Of a stretch of 64,000 nt of DNA, positions 1 to 9,308 are shown piece after piece (within the stretch, counting starts at the first letter, position 1; each line of letters begins with the position of its first letter). This stretch comes from Schaalia sp. JY-X169 (GTDB lineage: Bacteria > Actinomycetota > Actinomycetes > Actinomycetales > Actinomycetaceae). The notes under the pieces were generated by a model. The model ran no database searches and was not told the origin of the DNA. It was given only the letters and a program-made list of their open reading frames with translations. The translations under genes were made by a program, and so were the position numbers. The stretch is from positions 1,922,001 to 1,986,000 of the forward strand of contig NZ_CP059675.1 in assembly GCF_014069575.1 (NCBI RefSeq), in the 5' to 3' direction.

Positions 1-3000
1 GAAGCCCTTACCTGGCGTCCCACCGTTCTCACAACCTGCGTCGGCAGGCGGGATCGGACTGTTGATAGTCACGGTCCAAGAGACATCCCATGTGTGAGTC
101 TGCCCCGCTGCTAGCGCCTTATCTTCGGCAATCGTTCCACCGGCCGCTGGCAACGTGACGCTGCCATCTTCCCCACGTAGCTTGGCAGTGCCACCATTGA
201 TGGTCACACCAGTAGCGAATGCGGGCGTATCGGTCAGATCGTAAACGGTGGCGGAATCAAGTCCTTCACCACTCACAGTGATCACATACGCAACGGTCCA
301 CTGGCTCGGGTCCGAAGCAGACTGAGTGGAATGGACTCCATCCTTCTGGATGGAAGGTCGACCCGGTTGTGCACAGTCATTGTCTTCAACTGTTCCACCC
401 GGCCAGACGACGGTTGCTTCGTTGAGGAAGCCACCCCCATTGCCGCTACCCTCTGCCGCACACTTCAATGCGCCAGGGTTCTCCCAAGCTCCGGGAGCAA
501 CCTTTGCGTTGACGGTGACGGTGTATACGTGATAGTCGCCGCCGGCAATGTACTGACCATTTGCTAGTTGAGCCGAGGTCGTACCTTCCGCGAAGGCTCC
601 ATCAGTCGGGCCTGTCCACGACGCCGAAGTCACGGTGATCCCACTACCAAACTTCAGGTCATCAGTCAGGTCGTAAACCGTGCCGTTCTCGCTCGAGTTA
701 GTGACAACAACGTCGTAGACGACACGCCAGTTCCCATCGGTATCAACCTGGTTGAAGCCAACAAGACTCTTGCTGAATGAAAGGTCCGGAACAGGAATAG
801 ACCCACAGGCTTCATCATCGGCCTCGAACCCACCTGAGACGATGCCCAGACCATTGGCTAGGCCAATACCGGTACCGCCTCCTTCACAGTCTTCAAACTC
901 ACCTAGCTCTGAGACGTCCAGCTTCACCTTCGCAGAAACCAGGAAGGAGTATGTGGTGTTTGCTGGGATAGAACCCTCAGCAATCACCCAGTCCCCTGCA
1001 GCGGGCGGTGTGGCAGTTGTGGGCAAACCAGCATCAGAAGTTACCTGATCGTTGCTCGCAACACTCCAGCCATCGACCAAACTCACCCCTGCTGGCAGAC
1101 CCGCCGGGGTATCCACGAGGCGGTAAGTGAGATCCTGAGCTTCCGCCCCGGATTCACCACCAGTCGGGTTCGTGACCGTGGCCAAATAAGAAACCGACCA
1201 GGTTCCATCACCGTTATCAACAGCGTCGTTTGCGACCTTCTCAATCGATGGCGCGGCAGGCTCTGAACAAGCATCCGCCTCGGATTCGGTCGAGTTGGAC
1301 GTCAGTACCGCCCGGTTCAAGAAACCGGACTTCTCTGCCCCGTCCTCGCCCGCAACACATACATCCGTTCCGCCCTCGAACGCTGAAGACTTAGCGTTCG
1401 CAACTACGGAAACCTTGTAAACATGCTGTGGATCTTCGGTTGTGATGATCTTCCCGGACGCGAGTTGAGCGCTCCAGCTACCTGTGTTGAAGTCCGAGAC
1501 ACTACCCGCAGGTTCGGGCTGAACCTGCTGCCAGGTGGCGGAAACAGGTGTCAGACCATCCCCGTAGTCCAGCGTATCGGTCAGGTCATACTTGGCCGAC
1601 AGACCACCGGGGTTCAGACCCTTGGTCGGTAGGGTGACAACGACCTCGTACTCGATGCCCCAGGTCCCGTCATCATTCTGGACGGTGCTGAGAACGTTCT
1701 TCTCAACCGATGGGTTCACCGCCGGGGTGATTTCTCCACAGGCATCATCTGTCTGGGTGGTTCCACCGTTGACCAGACGAGCCTCGTTGAAGAATCCGTG
1801 TCCCGCTCCCGAAGCCTCACACTCGGCGAGGTCAGCAGGAATCCTTGCGGGAATCCGCACGTCCCAGGTCACCTGGTAGCGCACCATTCCGCCACGCGGA
1901 ACTTCCACTCCTCGCTCGATCAACCAGGCATCGTCACCATCAACTGCAACGGTACCTTCGGTGACCTCAGTGCCGCCCTCGTTGGGGTAGGGAGACAACC
2001 AGGTGCCTTCTACCAGTTCCACACCGGTTGGGAAGCCTGGCTCATCGTAGACGTCCACGTAGAAGGAAGCAGTGGGGCTTCCGAGGACGAATACCGAGTA
2101 GCCAACCGACCAAACATTGGGGTCGTCGGCGTGTGGCTGCGCGAAGAGGAACTGCTTGTCGATGCCAGGTCGCTGCGGTGATGCGCAGTCTTCTGCGTCA
2201 TCGCTTCCGCCAACCCACTCCAGGTGAGCCGTGTTGAAGAAGCCGCCGTTTGCCGGTCCCCCCTGCGCCGCGCACTTGGTGGGTTGGGTATCAGCAGTCC
2301 AGGCACCCGGTTCAACGCTGGCGTTGACCGTCACCGTGTAGGTGTCGGTCTGCTCTGCGGGAAGAGCCTGGGAGGTCGCTAGTGTCACCGAAGTAGCACC
2401 GCTAGCGATTGTTCCAGTTGCTGCCCCATCACGACCGGTCCACTGTCCACCCACAACCTTGATCTGCGACTGATCGAACTTGATTCCGTCGGTCAGGTCG
2501 TAGGTCTGCGCAAACTCGCTGTTGTTGGCCACAGTCACGTCATAGGTGACGTCCCATGTTCCATCAACGCGCTGACTTGAGGACTTCCAAGTCTTGTCAA
2601 GGTCGAGGTCGCCCACGGGAATTGCCACGCAACCCGTGTCCTTATCGTTGTGTTTGCCGGACGTTACTTCTGCAAGGTTGGGGAACACAATCCCGTGTAC
2701 CTCTGTGTCCGCACAGTCCGCAACTGTGCTGTCATTGACAGCGGTTGTTACCTTGACGGTTGTTGAAACCGTGTAGGTGTAGTCAGTTCCTGCGGGAATA
2801 CGCGCGCCGTCGACGAGTGTCCAGGTGCCAGTCCCGTCAAACGTGTCACCATCAAGCGGTGTGGCTTCTGGTGCTGTTGCCACCCAGTCACTCAAGCGTT
2901 CAACACCAGTAGGCATCGGATCAGGAGTGTCTGTGAGGGTGAAAGGCAGTTCGGAGTCTGATGGATTCGACACGGTCACGTCATAGGTAAGCGTCCAGGT

Positions 3001-5841
3001 TGTGCCATCAGCGCCAAGTGTTGCGGACCGTCCCGTCTTCTCAACGGAGGGGATTGCCGGCGTCGAGCAGGCATCGTCAACAACGTGACCACCGGAGTAG
3101 TCCAGGGTTGCAACGTTAAGGAAGCCCCCTGCATTCTGTGTTCCCGATGCGGAGCACTTCAATGCATCACTGCCCCATGCGCCCTCGGCCACCGAAGCAT
3201 TCACAGTTACCGTGTACGTGTGCTCGTACGTGTTCTTCGGGTCGGCATCCTTCGAACCACCGATGGGGCGATCATCAGCCATTTGAGCCGATGAGGTCCC
3301 CAAGTTGAAGCTGCCGTTCTGGGGATTCTGTGACGATACCTGGTCAGGGTTGTTCCCCGTCAGTACCCAAGAAGCGTTGTTGACCGTGATGCCTGCACCG
3401 AACTTCAACTCATCACTCAGGTCATACGTGGTGCGACCATAGTGGGGATCCTCTGCAGTTCCCGTGTTCGGCATGGAAACGACAACGTCGTAGACGATTG
3501 TCCACGTCCCATCGTCTTCAGCCGTGGTGCTAGCGACAGACTTGTCCATGTTCAACTGGGTCATCTCGATCGCAACACAGCCATCATCAGATGCTTCGAA
3601 GCTGCCGGTCTTGATGGTCGCGCCATTGATGAGAGCGAGGCCGGTCTTACCCGTGTCCTCACATGCCTCGTTACCAACAGCAACGGTGCGGTCAACTTCC
3701 ACAACAGCCTTGATCAGGTATGTGTGCGTTGCGTCTGCAGTAAGCGTTCCCGTGGCAATCTGCCACGGATTGTTAGTGCCCTTGGTGGGCTGGGATATGG
3801 TTCCCGCGGGATTTCCAGCCTCAACTGTCCAATCACCCACCTGTGAAACACCTGCTGGCAGAACCGGAGGTGTGTCAGTCAGCGTGTAGTCAAGTGCAGC
3901 CTCTGTTGGGTTGCTGACCTCAATCTTGTAAACGAGGTCGTAGACCAGCCCTGGTCCGGCACGCTTCGTGGCACTCTGTCCGGTCTTGACGATCTTGGGA
4001 GCACCTGTTTCATGGGTGGTCTCCCGGCAGTTGGGATCTTCTACTGCACAGTCTGTCGGAGGCGTGACTGTGTCAGGAACGGTGACAACATTCTTCAGTG
4101 TCACGCCCACGGCACTGTCCTTGACCTTGACCGTGTACTTCAGCGTCGTGGTTGTCTTGGCAGTCAGCGTGCCAACGTTCCACGTCAGTTGGTCACCGGT
4201 AACGACCGCACTGCCTTGCCCTGCCACGATCGAGCCAGAATCGAGAACCGCGTACTTCAAAACCTCGGTGAGGTCGTCATTGACAACAACGTCCTTCACA
4301 TCAACGTTCGACGTGTTTTTTGCCGTAACGATGTACGTGATGTCCTGGCCCGGCTTTACAGTCGAACCACTCGCAGGGTTAGAGGACTTGGTTAGCTCCC
4401 ATGAACCCGCTTTTGGTGTATTGGTGAAGGTGCAAACCGTTGCAGCGGAGGACTGTGGGATCGTGATGGATCCAGACGTGCTGTTGCCATCCCCACTCTG
4501 CGACACGACTGTGTTCCCGACTTTGCAGACCCAGCTAGAGGTGTAGCCGTCGGTAATGTTGCCACCAACCAGTGCTTCACTGAATGTTAGCTTTTGTCCG
4601 CGAGTGACCGGCTCTGGTCCGATCTGCTGGGTCTGGAGCCCGTTGGCGGAACCTGTGGTGACTGCGCTAGCAACTTCCTTGTCTGCGTTGTTCAATGACA
4701 ACTTGAACTGATCAGCGGAGGAAGCTCGATCCACGATGTTCTTCTGAATCGTCAGGGTTGGAGGAGTGGAGCAAGAAGCCAGGTCGGTGCTATCAATGTT
4801 GGAATTGTTGAGCTTGGCGGAAGCCTTGTTCCAACCAGGCATTGTGAAGCCGTAGATGGTGGCGTCGTCACCTAGGTAGACCTTGCCATCATTGCCGTAG
4901 GCAGCACCATTGATGTTGGACATCCCCGAGTTGGCGCTTCCATTCTCAGATCGGCTGATCTGCTTGCCGGGGTCATTGATCGCACTCTGCAAGCTCGCAG
5001 CTGTGACGGTGTATCCGCGGACGGTCGGCCCGTTGCCATGGACGATGAAGAGGTTGCCGTCAACGTCGAATGCCATGTCGCCATTGTTGCTTGCATTGCT
5101 TCCGGAGACCGTGGCGGCACTGATGTAGCCCACGTAGCTGTTCGCCTTGGTGGTGACATTGTGCCTGTAGATGTGGAAAGCATTTGAGGCGTATCCACCG
5201 AAGTAGTAGTCACCTGTCTTGAGGTCAACAGCTCCCGCAACGAACTGCGCACCCTGGCCCGGTGAGTACTTCCCTCCTTGAGACGTCCAGTTACCGGTAG
5301 CAGGATCGTACTTGTAGATCTCTACGGTCCCAACACTGTTGTTGCCGTTCGAGCTTCGTTCATACCCGTACGCAACAGTGCCACCTCCACCGATGGCTAG
5401 CCCGTTGAAGGAGGACACGCTAGAAGGCTTGTTGCCCACTTCCTTGACAGCTCCACCAGGAAGCGCCACTTCCTGGATCTGACCTGACTTGGACACCGCG
5501 TAGATCGCCTCACATGAAAGCGGGTTGATCGCAGCGGCCAACGGCACGGGGGCTGCAGCACGCTGCTCGATCTTTGCAGGAGTCTCTGCCGGGGTGTCTT
5601 CGACGGCATTTTCGAGCAGTTCTTCGACGTCGCCGGACTGCGCCTCATTCGGGCTCAGATCGGTCTCGCTAGTCAAAACAGGCTCACCACTGACAGCAAG
5701 GTCTGGTGCGCTCAACGCCAGTGCTGGTACAGAGAGTGCGGTTGGAACAATCAACGCTGTCGCCGCGAGCAACGCGGCCAACACTTGGTTTCGTCTCTTC
5801 TTGGGGGCGCTATGCCGACCCTTTGTCTTATTGGTTTGCAC
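1..5841 (-). CDS. Giant cell-surface adhesin, beta-propeller plus long stalk (3' end off window)
   Basis: The frame is open from 5853 to the left edge (1951 codons), so the C-terminus and any sorting signal lie outside. A GTG at 5841 has a GGAG six bases upstream and is preferred over the ATG at 5853, which lacks a Shine-Dalgarno. The N-terminus has a basic stretch and a hydrophobic signal segment (about residues 20-45), then an acidic linker. A repetitive region rich in G/N/Y (about 105-350) resembles a beta-propeller module, ends in DLASCSTPPTLTIQK, and recurs in the adhesin at 20417-23743. After one DUF11-like domain, at least nine Ig-like modules of about 135-150 residues follow. They alternate between two subtypes and each has a DDAC-like cysteine motif and a K near its start. 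Probable role: wall-anchored adhesin with a long stalk. Ligand unknown. Confidence 0.85.
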   Translation of the reverse strand, partial: MQTNKTKGRHSAPKKRRNQVLAALLAATALIVPTALSVPALALSAPDLAVSGEPVLTSETDLSPNEAQSGDVEELLENAVEDTPAETPAKIEQRAAAPVPLAAAINPLSCEAIYAVSKSGQIQEVALPGGAVKEVGNKPSSVSSFNGLAIGGGGTVAYGYERSSNGNNSVGTVEIYKYDPATGNWTSQGGKYSPGQGAQFVAGAVDLKTGDYYFGGYASNAFHIYRHNVTTKANSYVGYISAATVSGSNASNNGDMAFDVDGNLFIVHGNGPTVRGYTVTAASLQSAINDPGKQISRSENGSANSGMSNINGAAYGNDGKVYLGDDATIYGFTMPGWNKASAKLNNSNIDSTDLASCSTPPTLTIQKNIVDRASSADQFKLSLNNADKEVASAVTTGSANGLQTQQIGPEPVTRGQKLTFSEALVGGNITDGYTSSWVCKVGNTVVSQSGDGNSTSGSITIPQSSAATVCTFTNTPKAGSWELTKSSNPASGSTVKPGQDITYIVTAKNTSNVDVKDVVVNDDLTEVLKYAVLDSGSIVAGQGSAVVTGDQLTWNVGTLTAKTTTTLKYTVKVKDSAVGVTLKNVVTVPDTVTPPTDCAVEDPNCRETTHETGAPKIVKTGQSATKRAGPGLVYDLVYKIEVSNPTEAALDYTLTDTPPVLPAGVSQVGDWTVEAGNPAGTISQPTKGTNNPWQIATGTLTADATHTYLIKAVVEVDRTVAVGNEACEDTGKTGLALINGATIKTGSFEASDDGCVAIEMTQLNMDKSVASTTAEDDGTWTIVYDVVVSMPNTGTAEDPHYGRTTYDLSDELKFGAGITVNNASWVLTGNNPDQVSSQNPQNGSFNLGTSSAQMADDRPIGGSKDADPKNTYEHTYTVTVNASVAEGAWGSDALKCSASGTQNAGGFLNVATLDYSGGHVVDDACSTPAIPSVEKTGRSATLGADGTTWTLTYDVTVSNPSDSELPFTLTDTPDPMPTGVERLSDWVATAPEATPLDGDTFDGTGTWTLVDGARIPAGTDYTYTVSTTVKVTTAVNDSTVADCADTEVHGIVFPNLAEVTSGKHNDKDTGCVAIPVGDLDLDKTWKSSSQRVDGTWDVTYDVTVANNSEFAQTYDLTDGIKFDQSQIKVVGGQWTGRDGAATGTIASGATSVTLATSQALPAEQTDTYTVTVNASVEPGAWTADTQPTKCAAQGGPANGGFFNTAHLEWVGGSDDAEDCASPQRPGIDKQFLFAQPHADDPNVWSVGYSVFVLGSPTASFYVDVYDEPGFPTGVELVEGTWLSPYPNEGGTEVTEGTVAVDGDDAWLIERGVEVPRGGMVRYQVTWDVRIPARIPADLAECEASGAGHGFFNEARLVNGGTTQTDDACGEITPAVNPSVEKNVLSTVQNDDGTWGIEYEVVVTLPTKGLNPGGLSAKYDLTDTLDYGDGLTPVSATWQQVQPEPAGSVSDFNTGSWSAQLASGKIITTEDPQHVYKVSVVANAKSSAFEGGTDVCVAGEDGAEKSGFLNRAVLTSNSTESEADACSEPAAPSIEKVANDAVDNGDGTWSVSYLATVTNPTGGESGAEAQDLTYRLVDTPAGLPAGVSLVDGWSVASNDQVTSDAGLPTTATPPAAGDWVIAEGSIPANTTYSFLVSAKVKLDVSELGEFEDCEGGGTGIGLANGLGIVSGGFEADDEACGSIPVPDLSFSKSLVGFNQVDTDGNWRVVYDVVVTNSSENGTVYDLTDDLKFGSGITVTSASWTGPTDGAFAEGTTSAQLANGQYIAGGDYHVYTVTVNAKVAPGAWENPGALKCAAEGSGNGGGFLNEATVVWPGGTVEDNDCAQPGRPSIQKDGVHSTQSASDPSQWTVAYVITVSGEGLDSATVYDLTDTPAFATGVTINGGTAKLRGEDGSVTLPAAGGTIAEDKALAAGQTHTWDVSWTVTINSPIPPADAGCENGGTPGKGF

Positions 5842-6090
5842 CTGGTACTCCATCTTTTGCGGCCTAGGCCTCTGCATCAATGAACCGACACCTGTGCCTT
5901 GCTTCCGCGCACAGTTGTTCGAAGTCAATCGACAGGCTTCCACGCCACTGTTTGCGGGTGTCCCCAGATGTGGGTAATTCACCCCTGACTTAATCCCTAT
6001 GTCGACGGATCTCACATTGATCGAAAGGAGAACCTTGAATTACGACCTTTAGCCAGCACGTGACTATACAAAGGTCCTACCTTGTCGCCG

Positions 6091-6110
6091 CGGGTGACCC
6101 TTACGGGTGA
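6091..6110. promoter_or_regulatory. Paired CGGGTGA direct repeats upstream of the giant adhesin
   Basis: CGGGTGA occurs at 6091-6097 and again at 6104-6110 (13-bp spacing), about 250 bp upstream of the adhesin start. Further half-site-like GGGTG sequences lie at 5955-5990. The same paired arrangement occurs upstream of both pilus operons and of the LuxR/LAL gene, so it is a candidate activator site (inference). The whole 5842-6148 spacer otherwise holds only non-coding sequence. Confidence 0.5.
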
Positions 6111-6148
6111 GCTACCGGATTAGCTCGATTAGCGGGATTCCGCGGACC

Positions 6149-7312
6149 CTAGCTCTTCGACGGCGCAATAGGCAGGCTCGCCCGCACCACCCAGTCTGAA
6201 CCAACGATCCCCGCACTGAACTCCCCTTCGACGCCGAGGACGCGCTGCGCCATTCGGTTCAGGCCCGTGCCCGTTGACGGCAGGTCACGGCGCGGCGTGG
6301 CTGGCAGAGGGTTGGAGATCGTCATCTCCACAACCTGGTCATCGACCTCGACCTCAAACACCACTTCACCCGGACCGGAGTACTTGAGAATGTTCGTTGT
6401 GGACTCGCGGACGATCCGCGCGAAGATGATCTCAGTCCCACGGGGAATCACCGGGTTGCCAGGATCCCCGGTTAGAAGGGTCTTACGACCAGTTGCGCGC
6501 AGCTCCGCACGCGCCTCCTCGATTGCGGAGTCCAAGTCACCGGAAGAGATCCCCTCGGTATCCGTAATCTCATCGGCCAACGCGATTACGAACCGCAAGT
6601 CGTTGAGCGCCTTGCGTGCCGAGAGCCGAATGACGTCGGCTGATTCCTCCCGCGTCCGCTCATCATCGAGCAGCTGGGAGTGAAGTGTCACCACAGTCAG
6701 GTGGTGTGCGATGCTGTCGTGCAGTTCCCCTGCGATCCACCGTCGTTCGGCGAGGACGGCTTCGTGTTCGCGTTCCTTCTGTTCCTCAAGCGCCGCTTCT
6801 AGCCGTTCACCACGTGCGTACGCAACCCGTAGCGCCAACCCGACAAGACCCGATATGGCGGCAACTAGCAGTAGTGCCGACACGCTGGTCGTTTCCCCGT
6901 TGCGGCTCCCTAGTCCGGATGAAATTGCCGCACCGGTAACTAGTAGACCTCCAATGTAGGTAAGGATGAGGGGTGTCGACCCCAGCCGCATCACCAAGAG
7001 TGCAGCAACTGAACCTGCGATCACCGTATCTACGGCATTGCCTGTTGCGAAGGCTATGAGGACAACACCGCCCAACACGGCGGTCGCGATTGGCGGAGAC
7101 CATATATAGCCGATTAGGGCTACCGTCACCAATATGCTGATGATTCCGGCTTGAATGTTGGGACTGGAACTCAGAGCCATGACCAAAATGTCACTGACTA
7201 CAAGAACGCCAACCAGCCCGAACAGAACGAACTGTTCGGGCTGGCTGAGGTATTCGGTCTTGTCAAACCATTGTCGACCTGAGGGCCCTGTCGCCTTCTG
7301 CTTGTGCACCAT
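6149..7312 (-). CDS. Two-component sensor histidine kinase (NarX/DesK type, HisKA_3)
   Basis: The protein is 387 residues. Residues 27-165 contain about five hydrophobic membrane segments with no large extracytoplasmic domain, so it probably senses a membrane or intracellular cue. A short coiled linker (168-190) leads to the HisKA_3 box AGELHDSIAHHLTVV with the phospho-accepting His198. A compact HATPase domain follows, with an N-box-like RESTTNILKYSG and a G-box GTGLNRMAQRV. It is divergently transcribed from the response regulator at 7544, its obvious partner. It lies directly upstream of the giant adhesin on the same strand, 295-307 bp away, so a role in controlling surface proteins is plausible but inferred. 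Confidence 0.92.
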   Translation of the reverse strand: MVHKQKATGPSGRQWFDKTEYLSQPEQFVLFGLVGVLVVSDILVMALSSSPNIQAGIISILVTVALIGYIWSPPIATAVLGGVVLIAFATGNAVDTVIAGSVAALLVMRLGSTPLILTYIGGLLVTGAAISSGLGSRNGETTSVSALLLVAAISGLVGLALRVAYARGERLEAALEEQKEREHEAVLAERRWIAGELHDSIAHHLTVVTLHSQLLDDERTREESADVIRLSARKALNDLRFVIALADEITDTEGISSGDLDSAIEEARAELRATGRKTLLTGDPGNPVIPRGTEIIFARIVRESTTNILKYSGPGEVVFEVEVDDQVVEMTISNPLPATPRRDLPSTGTGLNRMAQRVLGVEGEFSAGIVGSDWVVRASLPIAPSKS

Positions 7313-7531
7313 TGCTCCAGTATGACGAGGAAGGACCGAGTCTGGTGGAAGTATTAGCGGATGAACCCGAAGAAGATTCCAAGCTGTCGCCAGATGTACA
7401 TTGGTCGCACCCCCCTCGATTTGGCTATTGGCCTTTTGTCTTGTTGAGGTCTATTCTTCCGTCGAATGCGGGGTTAAACATCGGACAATTCGCTAGAGTT
7501 TTATTGGCCAAACGTCTAATGAACTGGGCAT

Positions 7532-7537
7532 TAGAAT
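7532..7537 (+). promoter_or_regulatory. Putative -10 box for a leaderless response-regulator mRNA
   Basis: TAGAAT ends six bases before the ATG at 7544 and no Shine-Dalgarno is visible. Transcription would start at or next to the start codon. No good -35 is evident. Confidence 0.35.
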
Positions 7538-7543
7538 GTCTTC

Positions 7544-8200
7544 ATGAGTGAGATTCGGGTAGTCATAGCTGACGATGATCCCCTGGTGCGGGTTGCACTG
7601 TCCCACTTTGTCTCCCGCGACCCTGAAATCGTCGTGGTTGGGGAAGCTTCCGATGGCGCAGAAGCCCTCAAAGAGATCGAGGAGCACCACCCCGACATCG
7701 TCATGATGGATGTGCAGATGCCTGGAATGGGCGGGATTGAAGCCACTGAGCAAATCTCTGAGCGCTTCCCTGACGTCCGCGTCCTTGCCGTCACCACTCT
7801 CGACACCCGTGAAACCGTGCTGCCGATGCTTAGTGCCGGAGCCACCGGCTACATGCTCAAGGATTCAAGCGCCGAGGAAATCCTTGCCGCCCTGCGCCAA
7901 GCCCACGACGGCACCAGTTCCCTCTCCCCGCGCATCGCCGCGATGCTGGTCCGCCACGTCCGCAGCTCATCGACCGGCACACCCAGCTCCTCAGACCTGG
8001 CGCCACTGACCGGCCGGGAGAATGAGGTTCTAGGCCTCCTTGCCCGCGGCATGTCGAACGCGGAGATGGCAGACACCCTTCTGGTATCGGAGGGCACCAT
8101 CAAAGCCCACCTCGGCAGCATCATCTCCAAGTGGCATTTGCGTGACCGAGTGCAGGTGCTTGTTGCGGCGGCCAGGGCCGGCCTAGTCCACTTTGACTAG
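7544..8200 (+). CDS. NarL/FixJ-family response regulator
   Basis: The protein is 218 residues. The receiver domain (1-120) has the acidic pocket D10/D11, phospho-acceptor D56 in MMDVQMPG, T84 and K106. A Ser/Thr-rich linker leads to a C-terminal LuxR-type helix-turn-helix (about 150-212) with LTGRENEVLGLLARGMSN and the recognition-helix region SEGTIKAHLGSI. It is divergent from the histidine kinase at 6149-7312, with 231 bp between them, and forms a typical kinase/regulator pair. Its targets are not known. It is convergent with the first pilus operon, so pilus control is possible. Confidence 0.95.
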   Translation: MSEIRVVIADDDPLVRVALSHFVSRDPEIVVVGEASDGAEALKEIEEHHPDIVMMDVQMPGMGGIEATEQISERFPDVRVLAVTTLDTRETVLPMLSAGATGYMLKDSSAEEILAALRQAHDGTSSLSPRIAAMLVRHVRSSSTGTPSSSDLAPLTGRENEVLGLLARGMSNAEMADTLLVSEGTIKAHLGSIISKWHLRDRVQVLVAAARAGLVHFD

Positions 8201-8207
8201 ACACTAA

Positions 8208-8225
8208 GCTAGGCCGCTACCTAGC
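8208..8225. terminator. Short hairpin between convergent genes
   Basis: GCTAGG (8208-8213) pairs with CCTAGC (8220-8225) in the 40-bp gap between the response regulator and the sortase gene. There is no T-run, so terminator function is uncertain. Confidence 0.3.
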
Positions 8226-8240
8226 CGCAACCAACCGAAA

Positions 8241-9209
8241 CTACTCCTGGGACCGCGACTTCTTCGGCGGGTAACCCGACCGCCAAACATACAGACCAGC
8301 CACCAAAACACCGCTGGGCAGGATCACTGCCCACCACGGGAACCCTGGGATGTCCGGCGCCTTCCCCGCCGCCTCCACGTCCTCAATCGGTGTCGGCGTA
8401 ATCCGCTCCCCTGTCACAAGGATGCGGTGTGTGTTGATTCCTAGTGGCGTGCACGTCACCAGAGAAACAATGTCCTCCCCCGCGCGTGGTAGAACCGTCT
8501 GTGTATCTGAGGGCTCAACAACCTGCGTCTCAAAGACCTGGTACGTGAGCACTTCCCCTGCAATCTCAACGACGAATGTGTCGCCAATATCCAACTTGTT
8601 TAGGTTGTTGAACATGGTTGCAGAGGCGAGGCCCCGGTGAGCGCTGATCACTGAATGGGTGTCGATCCCACCCACAGGTAGCGATGTCCCTTGGAGGTGA
8701 CCCGCCCCCTTGAGCAGAGTTTCGTCCGAGGTACCGTGGTAGATCGGTAAATCCACGTCGATGCTGGGGATCTTGATGCGCGCCATTGCTTCTGTCGGAC
8801 CTGCAAGCAGATCCCAGTAGTCGAGGTCGCCTTCCGACGCACTATCCGTGGTGGGTTTATGAGCATCTGCACCCAGAGTGATGGCGCCTGTGCTCAACAA
8901 ACGGTTGTACTCGTGGGCCGCAGCTAGTTTCTCGTCATTACCCGGAGTTACGTTTGCCTGAACTTGGTGGGAGTAATTCTCGATAACACGGGACTGATTC
9001 CATTGCGACCACCACGCTGCCGTAGATGGATACATGAAGATGGACAGTCCGACGAGGGCGATCAGCGCGATCACTAGCGACACCCAGCTGAGTCGCCAGC
9101 CGCGCCTTTGACGCGTATCCCCATTGGTGCCTTCTGGTGCGGCACCGTTGGGCTCAAGCACCGTCGCGGAAGCGTGTTGCGCACTGGTCGCCTTCGCGGA
9201 TCTCTCCAT
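8241..9209 (-). CDS. Class C (pilus) sortase, operon 1
   Basis: Membrane transpeptidase that should join pilin subunits through their LPXTG-type signals. The ATG at 9209 is preferred over 9245 because GAGAGGGAG sits just before it, and the upstream stretch falls inside a perfect inverted repeat. The 322-residue product has an N-terminal membrane helix (about 42-62) and the catalytic triad H191 (SVISAHRG), C253 (LVTCTP) and R262 (NTHRILV). A second membrane helix near the C-terminus (WWAVILPSGVLVAGLYVW) is followed by a basic tail, the two-helix layout of class C. The usual DP(F/W/Y) lid motif is absent; YWDLL (131-135) occupies the equivalent place. It is the last gene of tip adhesin-pilin-sortase operon 1. 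Confidence 0.93.
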   Translation of the reverse strand: MERSAKATSAQHASATVLEPNGAAPEGTNGDTRQRRGWRLSWVSLVIALIALVGLSIFMYPSTAAWWSQWNQSRVIENYSHQVQANVTPGNDEKLAAAHEYNRLLSTGAITLGADAHKPTTDSASEGDLDYWDLLAGPTEAMARIKIPSIDVDLPIYHGTSDETLLKGAGHLQGTSLPVGGIDTHSVISAHRGLASATMFNNLNKLDIGDTFVVEIAGEVLTYQVFETQVVEPSDTQTVLPRAGEDIVSLVTCTPLGINTHRILVTGERITPTPIEDVEAAGKAPDIPGFPWWAVILPSGVLVAGLYVWRSGYPPKKSRSQE

Positions 9210-9228
9210 CTTCTCCCTCTCATGCCAA

Positions 9229-9263
9229 GACGGTGGGGAAAGCATAGCGCTCTCCCCACCGTC
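9229..9263. repeat. Perfect 11-bp inverted repeat between pilin and sortase genes
   Basis: GACGGTGGGGA (9229-9239) pairs with TCCCCACCGTC (9253-9263) across a 13-nt loop. There is no downstream T-run in the direction of the operon. An analogous 12-bp repeat occurs at the same place in operon 2, so it may lower sortase expression or protect the abundant pilin mRNA end (inference). Confidence 0.6.
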
Positions 9264-9308
9264 GGGGCTTAGTCCCTGTCTCTTAGGCCAGGAACCAATG
9301 TGTTTCTA

